Below the pieces are notes generated by a model. That model ran no database searches and had not been told where the DNA came from. It was given only the letters and a program-made list of their open reading frames with translations. A DNA stretch of 38,703 nucleotides, taken from a virus. Position numbers and translations under genes: made by a program. The stretch lies in IMG/VR virus record IMGVR_UViG_3300022074_000130, positions 1 to 38,703 of that record; one strand, 5' to 3'. The stretch's first letter is position 1. Every line of letters starts with the position of its first letter. This document shows positions 23,155 to 28,657 of this stretch, in pieces.

Positions 23155-23513
23155 GATTAGTAGTTTCCAAATAAATTAATTATTATTTCTCAATAGTTCC
23201 ATGAGGTTAATACATACAAATTTATGCTTTACCTTGTGGGCATTTACTAGGAAACTACAAAGGGCAAATGTGCTTGACTTTAATTTTCTATGCGTTACCG
23301 TAGTGCTTGCACTACTACGAATAAGGCAACCTTTGGTTGCTCAATAGAATACTACCGAACGCAGTGAGGGCTACACAGGGGGCATGGGGGGTACTCCCAT
23401 ATGTATACACGTGGTTATGCTAAAAATACTAGAATCAACTGTAAACTACTTTAGCGACACCTTAAGGGGTAAGTTTCATTAAGACGTAGGGTCTCCCTTT
23501 AGGGGGATAATTC
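23155..23513. other. Gene-free control region with small hairpins
   Basis: About 360 bases without a convincing gene on either strand. It holds TAGTTTCC (23161) and its complement (23250); TTACCGTAGT (23295-23304); a GTAGTG-CTTG-CACTAC hairpin (23300-23315); a GCAACC-TTT-GGTTGC hairpin (23326-23340); and G-rich runs near 23378-23391 and 23461-23506. A consensus leftward promoter at its right edge would transcribe it toward P7. Base composition is visibly richer in G+C than neighbouring genes. Confidence 0.6.
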
Positions 23514-23541
23514 ATTATACAGGCAATATCAGAATTGTCAA
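23514..23541 (-). promoter_or_regulatory. Perfect-consensus leftward promoter P8
   Basis: TTGACA (23541-23536), 16-base spacer, TATAAT (23519-23514) on the minus strand; start expected near 23507. It fires into the gene-free region and then toward 23025, and is divergent from the rightward promoter, with 31 bases of T/A-rich DNA between the two -35 boxes. Confidence 0.8.
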
Positions 23542-23572
23542 TCAAAAATTTTTCTTTTTCTTTATTTATTAC

Positions 23573-23600
23573 TTGACAGAAATGCTCCAAACGCTATAAT
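23573..23600 (+). promoter_or_regulatory. Consensus rightward promoter of the structural arm
   Basis: TTGACA (23573-23578), 16-base spacer, TATAAT (23595-23600); start expected near 23607. An AT-rich tract with long T runs lies upstream and could act as an UP element. It is the only strong rightward promoter I see before the microprotein and packaging genes. Confidence 0.85.
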
Positions 23601-23606
23601 AGTCCA

Positions 23607-23796
23607 CATGTATTTTTTATTTGGCAACATAGCACACACGCTTTAACGACCATTAAGGCTATACGCCATAAAAAATACACTTTCCATTGGTGGGAGGGGA
23701 ACTCACCACGACACAAACACGAGTTCCACAAGTTATACGCCAATGGAGGACAGTTTCTCTATTGGTTTTCTATACTCAAAACTAACGGAGAACAAA
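23607..23796 (+). promoter_or_regulatory. Structured 5' leader with two nested hairpins
   Basis: Hairpin 1: GTATTTTTTAT (23610-23620) pairs perfectly with ATAAAAAATAC (23668-23678), inside it GGC (23623) with GCC (23665), ATAGC with GCTAT, and a CTTTAA/TTAAG core. Hairpin 2: CCATTGG (23684-23690) with CCAATGG (23740-23746), inside it GGAACTC (23698-23704) with GAGTTCC (23721-23727). Both 3' arms contain TATACGCCA. The first gene's ribosome site (GGAG before 23797) lies after hairpin 2. The outer 3' arm of hairpin 2 includes an ATG and GGAG, so it may hide a start. Confidence 0.65.
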
Positions 23797-24003
23797 ATGA
23801 CAACAACACAAATGATTACAGAACTAACACAAACAGTATCTTCATTACAAAAAGATGTAGATTACCTTTACAAGAAATTAGAACAGGCGTATGACGACAG
23901 AATTGCACTTCGTGCAGAGAATGCAAAGCTCAAAAGACCAGAAACCGTCAAAGCAATGGACGTTCCTGCAGAAGAAGAAGAATGCATAAGCTGTTCAGCC
24001 TAA
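23797..24003 (+). CDS. Small coiled-coil protein (68 aa), first gene of the rightward operon
   Basis: Starts at the ATG at 23797 after GGAGAACAAA; an in-frame ATG at 23743 lies inside the leader hairpin and is less likely. Residues 1-50 form a heptad-rich coiled coil (ITELTQTVSSLQKDVDYLY), and the tail has two cysteines (EEECISCSA). It could oligomerise or partner another phage protein. No family recognised. Confidence 0.7.
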   Translation: MTTTQMITELTQTVSSLQKDVDYLYKKLEQAYDDRIALRAENAKLKRPETVKAMDVPAEEEECISCSA

Positions 24004-24173
24004 AAGAAGATATAATTAAACAGAGTCAAGAGTACTATAATGCTACAAACAGTGCAGAAAGACAAAAATACAAAGAAAATCTGCAAAAAACGTTTAAAAA
24101 GTTTCATAAATTTAGAAATAGTCAGATAAATGACTATAAATTCGTGGAAAAACTAATAAAAAATATTATTTAG
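23982..24173 (+). CDS. Small basic helical protein (63 aa)
   Basis: ATG at 23982 overlaps the previous gene by 22 bases after a purine-rich GAAGAAGAAGA. The product is helical, rich in Lys, Asn and Tyr (KQSQEYYNATNSAERQKYKE; KTFKKFHKFRNSQ). It could bind nucleic acid. No family recognised. Confidence 0.6.
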   Translation: MHKLFSLKEDIIKQSQEYYNATNSAERQKYKENLQKTFKKFHKFRNSQINDYKFVEKLIKNII

Positions 24174-24185
24174 GGAGGAAACTAC

Positions 24186-24338
24186 ATGATGTACGGAAAA
24201 ATGGGTAAGAAACCTGGAAAGAAAATGATGGGAATGAAGAAAAAGATGGGCAAAGGTGCTACACCTAAAGCTAAATCTACTATGACTAAGATGAGAGCTG
24301 ATAAAAAAGCCAAAAAGTCTAAGTCAATCTATGCCTAG
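24186..24338 (+). CDS. Met/Lys-rich microprotein (50 aa)
   Basis: ATG at 24186 with GGGAGG nine bases upstream. More than a third of residues are Lys/Arg and there are ten Met (KMGKKPGKKMMGMKKKMGKG). It overlaps the next gene by eight bases. First of eleven tiny genes packed to 26285. Probably disordered and nucleic-acid- or membrane-surface-binding, from composition alone. Confidence 0.65.
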   Translation: MMYGKMGKKPGKKMMGMKKKMGKGATPKAKSTMTKMRADKKAKKSKSIYA

Positions 24339-24600
24339 TTCACCAAATTACAAAAGAAATTACAAACAAGAGGCTAGCACAGAGTCACCTCTTCGTAAAA
24401 AGAAGAGGGCCATGCGAAATAAAGCTAGACGTATGGCAAAAAAGGCAGGCTTAGTAAGAAAAGGTGACGGTAAAGACGTTCACCATAAAGATGGTAATGC
24501 CATGAATAATAAACGTGGTAATTTACAAGTAAAATCAGCAAGCAAAAATCGTTCCTTCCCGAGGACTAAGTCTGCCTCCAAAAAATTTAAGAGTTCATAA
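24331..24600 (+). CDS. HNH-like basic protein (89 aa)
   Basis: A basic N-terminal half (RKKKRAMRNKARRMAKKAG) precedes GKDVHHKDGNAMNNKRGNLQ and SKNRSF. This is the HNH pattern (H51-H52, N56, N60, N64, N73) found in many phages, usually written DVDHxDGNxxNN. Here the usual Asp-His is His-His. HNH proteins beside terminases often assist DNA cutting during packaging; as the domain is minimal it may be nicking or inactive. Coupled to the next gene by TAATG. Confidence 0.75.
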   Translation: MPSSPNYKRNYKQEASTESPLRKKKRAMRNKARRMAKKAGLVRKGDGKDVHHKDGNAMNNKRGNLQVKSASKNRSFPRTKSASKKFKSS

Positions 24601-24734
24601 TGGCAAGAAAAGGATTATACGCAAACATACACGCTAAACGGAAACGTGGCGAGGCTATGAGAAAGAAAGGTGCTAAAGGTGCACCTACTGCAGCACAGTT
24701 TAGAAGGGCAAAGCAGACTGTAAAGAAAAAGTAA
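24600..24734 (+). CDS. Conserved-type microprotein (44 aa)
   Basis: TAATG overlap on both sides (start 24600, stop shared at 24734). The product ARKGLYANIHAKRKRGEAM followed by KGAKGAPTAAQF and a basic tail follows a pattern I remember seeing repeatedly in marine phage genomes, always unannotated. About 40 percent Lys/Arg. Likely a real, expressed gene. Confidence 0.7.
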   Translation: MARKGLYANIHAKRKRGEAMRKKGAKGAPTAAQFRRAKQTVKKK

Positions 24735-24994
24735 TGCCTAAAATTTTAGATAGACTGGTAAAACAGTTGAGAGATAAAGGCTTTAATAAAAGTTCTTCTT
24801 ATGCTATTGCTACTAGCCAATTACAAAAATCTGGTAATTTAAAAAAAGGCAGCAATAAGGCAACAGCAAAAGGCAAGGTTAGAGGTAAGATGACACCAGG
24901 ACAAAGAGCTAAAGATAGAGCATCTAAAGCATCTGGAAAACCTGCATCATCTTTTAAATATAACAAAAAAACTAATAGGGCTACGAAAAGATAA
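24734..24994 (+). CDS. Basic protein with ILDRLVKQL head (86 aa)
   Basis: Residues 1-30 form a small predicted fold (PKILDRLVKQLRDKGFNKS, AIATSQLQKSG), the rest is a Lys/Gly/Ser-rich tail (KGKVRGKMTPGQRAKDRASK). The pattern recurs in marine phages from memory. The head resembles a minimal helix-turn-helix. It starts and ends in TAATG overlaps. Confidence 0.7.
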   Translation: MPKILDRLVKQLRDKGFNKSSSYAIATSQLQKSGNLKKGSNKATAKGKVRGKMTPGQRAKDRASKASGKPASSFKYNKKTNRATKR

Positions 24995-25131
24995 TGAAAG
25001 AAGCACAGAAAAGAAAAATAAAGAAAGTAGCAAAAGCACTTAACAAAGCTTCACGTTCTCATGCAGGACAAGCAAAAACTTTATCTACTTTAACTAAAAG
25101 TAAATCAAGATACTATGGCAAAAAAAAGTAA
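24994..25131 (+). CDS. Basic microprotein (45 aa)
   Basis: ATG at 24994 in TAATG overlap; stop TAA at 25129-25131 after a run of eight A. One basic amphipathic helix (EAQKRKIKKVAKALNKASRS) and a short tail (HAGQAKTLSTL, then basic). It overlaps the next gene by 17 bases. The A8 run at 25120-25127 could permit polymerase slippage or frameshifting, but nothing requires it. Confidence 0.65.
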   Translation: MKEAQKRKIKKVAKALNKASRSHAGQAKTLSTLTKSKSRYYGKKK

Positions 25132-25303
25132 GTCAACTGTAAACAAAGCAGGTAACTATACTAAACCTGGTATGCGTAAAAAAATTTTTAATCGTATTAA
25201 AGCACAGGCTTCACACGGAACCGCTGCAGGACAGTGGTCAGCTCGTAAGGCCCAGGCTTTAGCAAAGGCTTATAAAAAAGCAGGGGGAGGATATAAATCA
25301 TGA
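25115..25303 (+). CDS. Basic protein (62 aa) with WSARKAQ motif
   Basis: The product has NYTKPGMRKKIFNRIKAQAS, then GQWSARKAQALAKAYKKAGG. This is another short, strongly basic pattern that I recall as recurrent across marine phages, without a known role. It overlaps the previous gene by 17 bases and the next by ATGA, and carries the next gene's GGGGGAGG ribosome site. Confidence 0.7.
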   Translation: MAKKSKSTVNKAGNYTKPGMRKKIFNRIKAQASHGTAAGQWSARKAQALAKAYKKAGGGYKS

Positions 25304-25452
25304 AAAAAGTAATGGCAAAGAAAACTAAAAAGAAAAAGTTTCCAGATATGTCTGGCGATGGTAAAGTAACCATGAAAGATGTTTTAATGGCAAGAGGTGT
25401 TATTAAAAAGAAAAATGGTAAAAAAACAAAAAAGAACAAGGTAAGAACATAA
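25300..25452 (+). CDS. Basic microprotein with an EF-hand-like loop (50 aa)
   Basis: ATG at 25300 after GGGGGAGGATATAA. Within a Lys-rich chain, residues 16-27 read DMSGDGKVTMKD, which has oxygen ligands at EF-hand positions 1, 3, 5, 9 and 12 and Gly at 6, as in dockerin-type calcium loops, followed by a hydrophobic helix (VLMARGV). Calcium binding is a reasonable prediction. Ends in TAATG with the 14-residue frame. Confidence 0.65.
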   Translation: MKKVMAKKTKKKKFPDMSGDGKVTMKDVLMARGVIKKKNGKKTKKNKVRT

Positions 25453-25496
25453 TGTGTGAGTATTGTGGTGGGAGCTGTGGTGGTTGCAGAGGCTAA
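25452..25496 (+). CDS. 14-residue four-cysteine peptide
   Basis: ATG at 25452 shares its A with the previous stop (TAATG); TAA at 25494. The peptide MCEYCGGSCGGCRG has two CxxC pairs three residues apart, enough for one tetrahedral zinc or a redox site. AAGG lies upstream. The gap between neighbours is otherwise unexplained, and every other boundary here is a coupled start, so translation is plausible. Confidence 0.45.
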   Translation: MCEYCGGSCGGCRG

Positions 25497-25499
25497 CCA

Positions 25500-25799
25500 A
25501 TGGCAGACCCAAAAGTAGGAACAGGTAAAAAACCAAAGGGTAGTGGAAGGAGATTATATACAGATGAAAATCCAAGAGACACTGTTAAAATTAAGTATGC
25601 AACTGTGGGCGATGCTAAAAAAAGCATTGCAAAAGTTAAACGAGTTAAAAAACCATATGCTCGCAAAGTTCAAATCTTAACTGTATTAGAGCAGAGAGCA
25701 AAGTATGGTGGTAAACCTCAACAATCAAGATTGGCTAAAAGAGCCAAAGCTAGTTTAAAGAGAAAACATGGCACTGGCAAAAAGTCAAAGAAGTCTTAA
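25500..25799 (+). CDS. Basic conserved-type protein (99 aa)
   Basis: Starts PKVGTGKKPKGSGRRLYTDEN then PRDTVKIKYATVGDAKKSI-like text: a Gly/Lys head, a YTDENPRDTV core and helical LTVLEQRAKYGG. I remember closely similar proteins in marine phages and some giant viruses as an unnamed DUF family. The C terminus is a Lys-rich tail overlapping the next gene by 32 bases. Function unknown. Confidence 0.7.
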   Translation: MADPKVGTGKKPKGSGRRLYTDENPRDTVKIKYATVGDAKKSIAKVKRVKKPYARKVQILTVLEQRAKYGGKPQQSRLAKRAKASLKRKHGTGKKSKKS

Positions 25800-26016
25800 G
25801 GCTTGGGGTAAACAGAAATGGAGAACCAAGAGTGGTAAGAAAAGTTCTGAAACTGGTGAAAGGTATTTACCAGAGAAAGCTATTAAAGCTCTTTCTTCTT
25901 CTGAGTATGCAGCTAGTACTAAAGCTAAAAGAAAAGCTAAGAAAGCAGGAAAGCAAGTAGCTAAACAACCAAAAAAGATAGCAAAGAAAACTGCTAAGTA
26001 TAGGAAGTTTTCGTAA
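25768..26016 (+). CDS. Basic protein with RYLPEKAIKAL core, possibly DUF5872-like (82 aa)
   Basis: The core SLKAWGKQKWRTKSGKKS, then GERYLPEKAIKALSSSEYAA and a basic tail (KKAGKQVAKQPKKIAKKTAK) is a recurrent phage and giant-virus pattern, which I tentatively match to DUF5872 from memory. It overlaps the previous gene by 32 bases and the next by one (TAATG). Role unknown. Confidence 0.7.
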   Translation: MALAKSQRSLKAWGKQKWRTKSGKKSSETGERYLPEKAIKALSSSEYAASTKAKRKAKKAGKQVAKQPKKIAKKTAKYRKFS

Positions 26017-26285
26017 TGAGAAAAGAACATAAAAGCCCAACAGGCGGATTAACTGCAGCAGGTAGAAAATACTTTAAAAGAAAAGAAGGTGCTAACTTAA
26101 AGCCCCCAGTTAAAAAGGGAGTCAATCCACGAAGAATTTCTTTTGCTGCCAGATTTGCAGGAATGAAAGGGCCGATGAAAGATGAGAAAGGTCGCCCAAC
26201 GAGGAAGGCACTAGCCCTCCGCAAATGGGGATTTCGCAGCGAAGAATCCGCTAGGAACTTTGCAAAGAGACACAAGAAGTCATAA
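26016..26285 (+). CDS. Basic protein, possibly DUF6321-like (89 aa)
   Basis: SPTGGLTAAGRKYFKRKEGA, then LKPPVKKGVNPRRISFAARF and GPMKDEKGRPTRKALALRKW match what I recall of DUF6321: GGLT...GR..Y....G.NLK and a KGxPTR..L....W segment. Last member of the microprotein cassette. GC content in its second half is higher than in its neighbours. It ends directly before a GTG start. Confidence 0.7.
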   Translation: MRKEHKSPTGGLTAAGRKYFKRKEGANLKPPVKKGVNPRRISFAARFAGMKGPMKDEKGRPTRKALALRKWGFRSEESARNFAKRHKKS

Positions 26286-26921
26286 GTGGCTTATTTAAAT
26301 CATAATCTACCACCCTTTAGTGCGTATATTAGAAATGAATATTTATACGACCATGAAAAAGGGCATGGAGATTTTACATTTGCAGATGTGCACACAGTAA
26401 ATAGTTTAGAAAGAAGAGCATTATTATTTGAATGTTTATTACCTAATGGTGTAAACTGGACAAGAAGACCAATACATGCATTTTGTTGGAAGAAGGATGC
26501 ACCAAAGCATCCACTGAATATACATATGTACTGGGATTGTTTTTCACCTTATGTAGATGTTCAAAGAAGAAATAGATTAGCAAATTGTAGAGCAGAACTT
26601 GTAGACTACAAAGGTGTCAAAAGAAAAGGCACGTACATGTTTACAATAGATTGGGCATGGGAAAATAAAGCAGGTATGTTAGATACAAACTTTAGTGAAG
26701 ACCCAGAACATAAATGTGCACACATGTTTAGAATGGATGATGGTAATTTTTTTGCATATCCAAATAATAGAACTGTGTGGTATGATGATGCTTTTATGGA
26801 AGAAAGACTAACAAATAATCCTGGTTATAAAATAGACCAGAATTTTTATACTGTAGAGAATACTAGAGAGGAAGACACGAAGACTGATGATTCATATATG
26901 ACTCAGTTTGAACGTCCTTAG
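26286..26921 (+). CDS. Conserved-type hypothetical protein (211 aa), GTG start
   Basis: GTG at 26286 follows the previous TAA without a gap. The protein is aromatic- and His-rich: HNLPPFSAYIRNEYLYDHE, PIHAFCWKKDAP, YWDCFSPYVDV, GTYMFTIDWAWE and PNNRTVWYDDAF. It looks like a compact beta-rich fold. I remember this pattern near the terminase in several marine podoviruses, unannotated. The clusters of Asp/His/Cys might bind metal. Function unknown. Confidence 0.7.
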   Translation: MAYLNHNLPPFSAYIRNEYLYDHEKGHGDFTFADVHTVNSLERRALLFECLLPNGVNWTRRPIHAFCWKKDAPKHPLNIHMYWDCFSPYVDVQRRNRLANCRAELVDYKGVKRKGTYMFTIDWAWENKAGMLDTNFSEDPEHKCAHMFRMDDGNFFAYPNNRTVWYDDAFMEERLTNNPGYKIDQNFYTVENTREEDTKTDDSYMTQFERP

Positions 26922-27679
26922 TGAAATTATTCTTTGACCATATCGCAGGTAAACTTACTAATTACGATTTAATATATTCGTTAATACTTGCAGAGTTTGA
27001 GCCACAAGAATATAATTATGCTCTTGATAATGGTTGGATACCTCTATCTTGGTACTATACAAAACTAGATAGATTAACTTGGATTAATGCTAGAAGTTGC
27101 AGATTAGATTTATCTAAATTTACTTTTAGTAAAAAACAAAAGTATACATTAAATAAAAAAAATGTATCTGTAAAAGTAGAAGATAATCCAAACAAAGATA
27201 CATTAGCTAATATATATAAAAATTATATTAGGCATAAACAATTCTACGAAAAGAATAATGAAAAAGAAAGTGAAGAGTTTATGCGGGATGACCCCCTAGA
27301 TTGGAAATACTTTGTGTATTATTACAAAGATGTTCCTGTAGCATTTACAGAGTTTATGATTTTAGATAATCATTTAATTACAGGCCAGTTCGCTTGGAAC
27401 TATGAAAATGAAAAACTAGGATTAGGAACATACGCAACACTGTATGAAATTAAATGGTGTTTAAATAATAGCATAGACAAATATTATTTATCTTATGCCT
27501 ACGAAGAGGCAAGTTCGTATAAAGCTAAATACGATGGCTTTGAATTTTGGACTGGCAGAAAATGGTTGACAGATAAGAATATGTATGTACAATTATGTAA
27601 AGAGGATAGTAAAATAAATAACTTAGTAAACTTAAACGATTATCAAGAAAAATATTTTAAAATTACAAAAGAAGACTAA
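26921..27679 (+). CDS. Arginyl/leucyl-tRNA-protein transferase-like acyltransferase
   Basis: GTG start in a TAGTG overlap. The 252-residue protein parallels the Ate1/Bpt family: an N-terminal NGWIPLSWYY and ARSCRLDLSKFTFSKKQKY (56-75) followed by a Lys/Asn helix, then YKNYIRHKQFYE (99-110) and, in the GNAT-like half, LGLGTYATLYEIKW (166-179), IDKYYLSYAYEEASSYKAKY (185-204) and FEFWTGRKW. In bacteria these enzymes add Leu or Arg to protein N termini and mark them for ClpAP. N-terminal CxxC cysteines typical of Bpt are absent, so the substrate or reaction may differ. Identification is by motif pattern only. Confidence 0.65.
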   Translation: MKLFFDHIAGKLTNYDLIYSLILAEFEPQEYNYALDNGWIPLSWYYTKLDRLTWINARSCRLDLSKFTFSKKQKYTLNKKNVSVKVEDNPNKDTLANIYKNYIRHKQFYEKNNEKESEEFMRDDPLDWKYFVYYYKDVPVAFTEFMILDNHLITGQFAWNYENEKLGLGTYATLYEIKWCLNNSIDKYYLSYAYEEASSYKAKYDGFEFWTGRKWLTDKNMYVQLCKEDSKINNLVNLNDYQEKYFKITKED

Positions 27680-27978
27680 TGCCAATATACGAATATGAAA
27701 ATACAAAAACTGGAGAGGTATTTACAAAATTATTACCTGTCGCTAAAAGAGACTTTCCGTGTAAGAAGCGTTTTGTTAGAAGAGTTATTACTGCTCCTAA
27801 CCTATCTCTTATATCAGATGTGGGTGGAAAAGAAGATAAAGCCAGAGAGCAAATACTTCAAGCAGCAGAAGATGGATACAAAGAACGAGAGATAAAAGAA
27901 GAATTAGGTATAAAGAAAAACCCAGATTGGGTAAAAGAAAAAAGAATACAAAAGAAACAAAAGAGGCAATGGCTATAA
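27679..27978 (+). CDS. FmdB-like small protein without its zinc ribbon
   Basis: Begins MPIYEYENTKTGEVFTKLLP, the opening of FmdB-type zinc ribbons (MPIYEYxCxxC), but the first CxxC is replaced by NTKTGE and only one Cys (FPCKK) remains, so metal binding is unlikely. The second half is a charged helix. Coupled to the previous gene by TAATG and adjacent to the terminase small subunit. Confidence 0.65.
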   Translation: MPIYEYENTKTGEVFTKLLPVAKRDFPCKKRFVRRVITAPNLSLISDVGGKEDKAREQILQAAEDGYKEREIKEELGIKKNPDWVKEKRIQKKQKRQWL

Positions 27979-28368
27979 ATGCTACCAACTAAAAAAGAAG
28001 TAAAAGAATTAACAGAACAACAACAAAATTTTATTAATGCATTGTTTGGAGAGGCGTTAGGCAATCCAAAGAAAGCAGGAGAGATTGCAGGATATGCACC
28101 TAGCTCTTATCCTAAAGTTGTTAAAGCATTAAAAGATGAAATACTAGAAAGGGCAGAATACTCTTTGGCACTTAACTCTGCAAAAGCAGTAAAAGGTTTA
28201 GTGGATGCACTAGATGAAGATGGTAAAACTCCTGGTGTTAATATTAGAATGGAAGCGGCCAAACAAATACTTGACCGTGTCGGACTTGTCAAAAAAGACA
28301 AGATAGATATTAACGCACAAGTTGCTCATGGTATATTTATATTACCACCAAAAGATGCAGCGAATTAA
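27979..28368 (+). CDS. Terminase small subunit
   Basis: A 129-residue protein with a helix-turn-helix-like N-terminal domain (LTEQQQNFINALFGEALGN, then KKAGEIAGYAPSSYPKVVKAL), a helical oligomerisation region (LALNSAKAVKGLVDALDED) and a C-terminal tail GIFILPPKD. The NPKKAGEIAGY pattern and the location before the large subunit identify it as the DNA-recognition subunit of the packaging motor. Confidence 0.85.
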   Translation: MLPTKKEVKELTEQQQNFINALFGEALGNPKKAGEIAGYAPSSYPKVVKALKDEILERAEYSLALNSAKAVKGLVDALDEDGKTPGVNIRMEAAKQILDRVGLVKKDKIDINAQVAHGIFILPPKDAAN

Positions 28369-28657
28369 AAGGAAAGCAAGAGTAATACCATTTGGCTATA
28401 AAGAATCTGATGACCCAGATTATATTGAGCCAGTGCAATTAGAACTAGATGCACTAGAAGAAGCAAAAGAATATTTAAATAATTGTTCTTATCGTGAGGT
28501 TGCAAGATGGCTAACTCAAAAAACAGAAAGACCAATTACACACACAGGTTTAAGAAAAATAGTTAATAACAGATGGCAGACATTGAACCACCTAAACCAA
28601 GAAAAAATCTTGGAAGAAAACGAGGAGTCCAACAAGCTCCCAGAGTTCTCAGCGTAG
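28355..28657 (+). CDS. Helix-turn-helix protein between the terminase genes
   Basis: I start at the ATG at 28355 (100 residues), overlapping the small-subunit gene by 14 bases. Residues about 42-63 (YREVARWLTQKTERPITHTG) form a resolvase-type helix-turn-helix followed by LRKIVNNRW. The last 85 bases overlap the large-subunit N terminus in another frame. It probably binds DNA for packaging or acts with the terminase. Overlap length and lack of a strong ribosome site lower certainty about exact ends. Confidence 0.7.
   Translation: MQRIKRKARVIPFGYKESDDPDYIEPVQLELDALEEAKEYLNNCSYREVARWLTQKTERPITHTGLRKIVNNRWQTLNHLNQEKILEENEESNKLPEFSA

Noticed and set aside
23155-23513. Possible tRNA in the gene-free control region
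   Set aside because: Hairpins do not form a cloverleaf and there is no GTTCRANNC T-loop or matched acceptor stem.
25120-25127. A8 run as a programmed frameshift site
   Set aside because: Fusion would join two independent basic microproteins, both of which have good starts; no stimulatory structure seen.
25785-26275. Minus-strand frames of 80-93 residues opposite the microprotein cassette
   Set aside because: Phe/Leu-rich antisense of Lys-rich genes; no ribosome sites, and the plus-strand frames have coupled starts.
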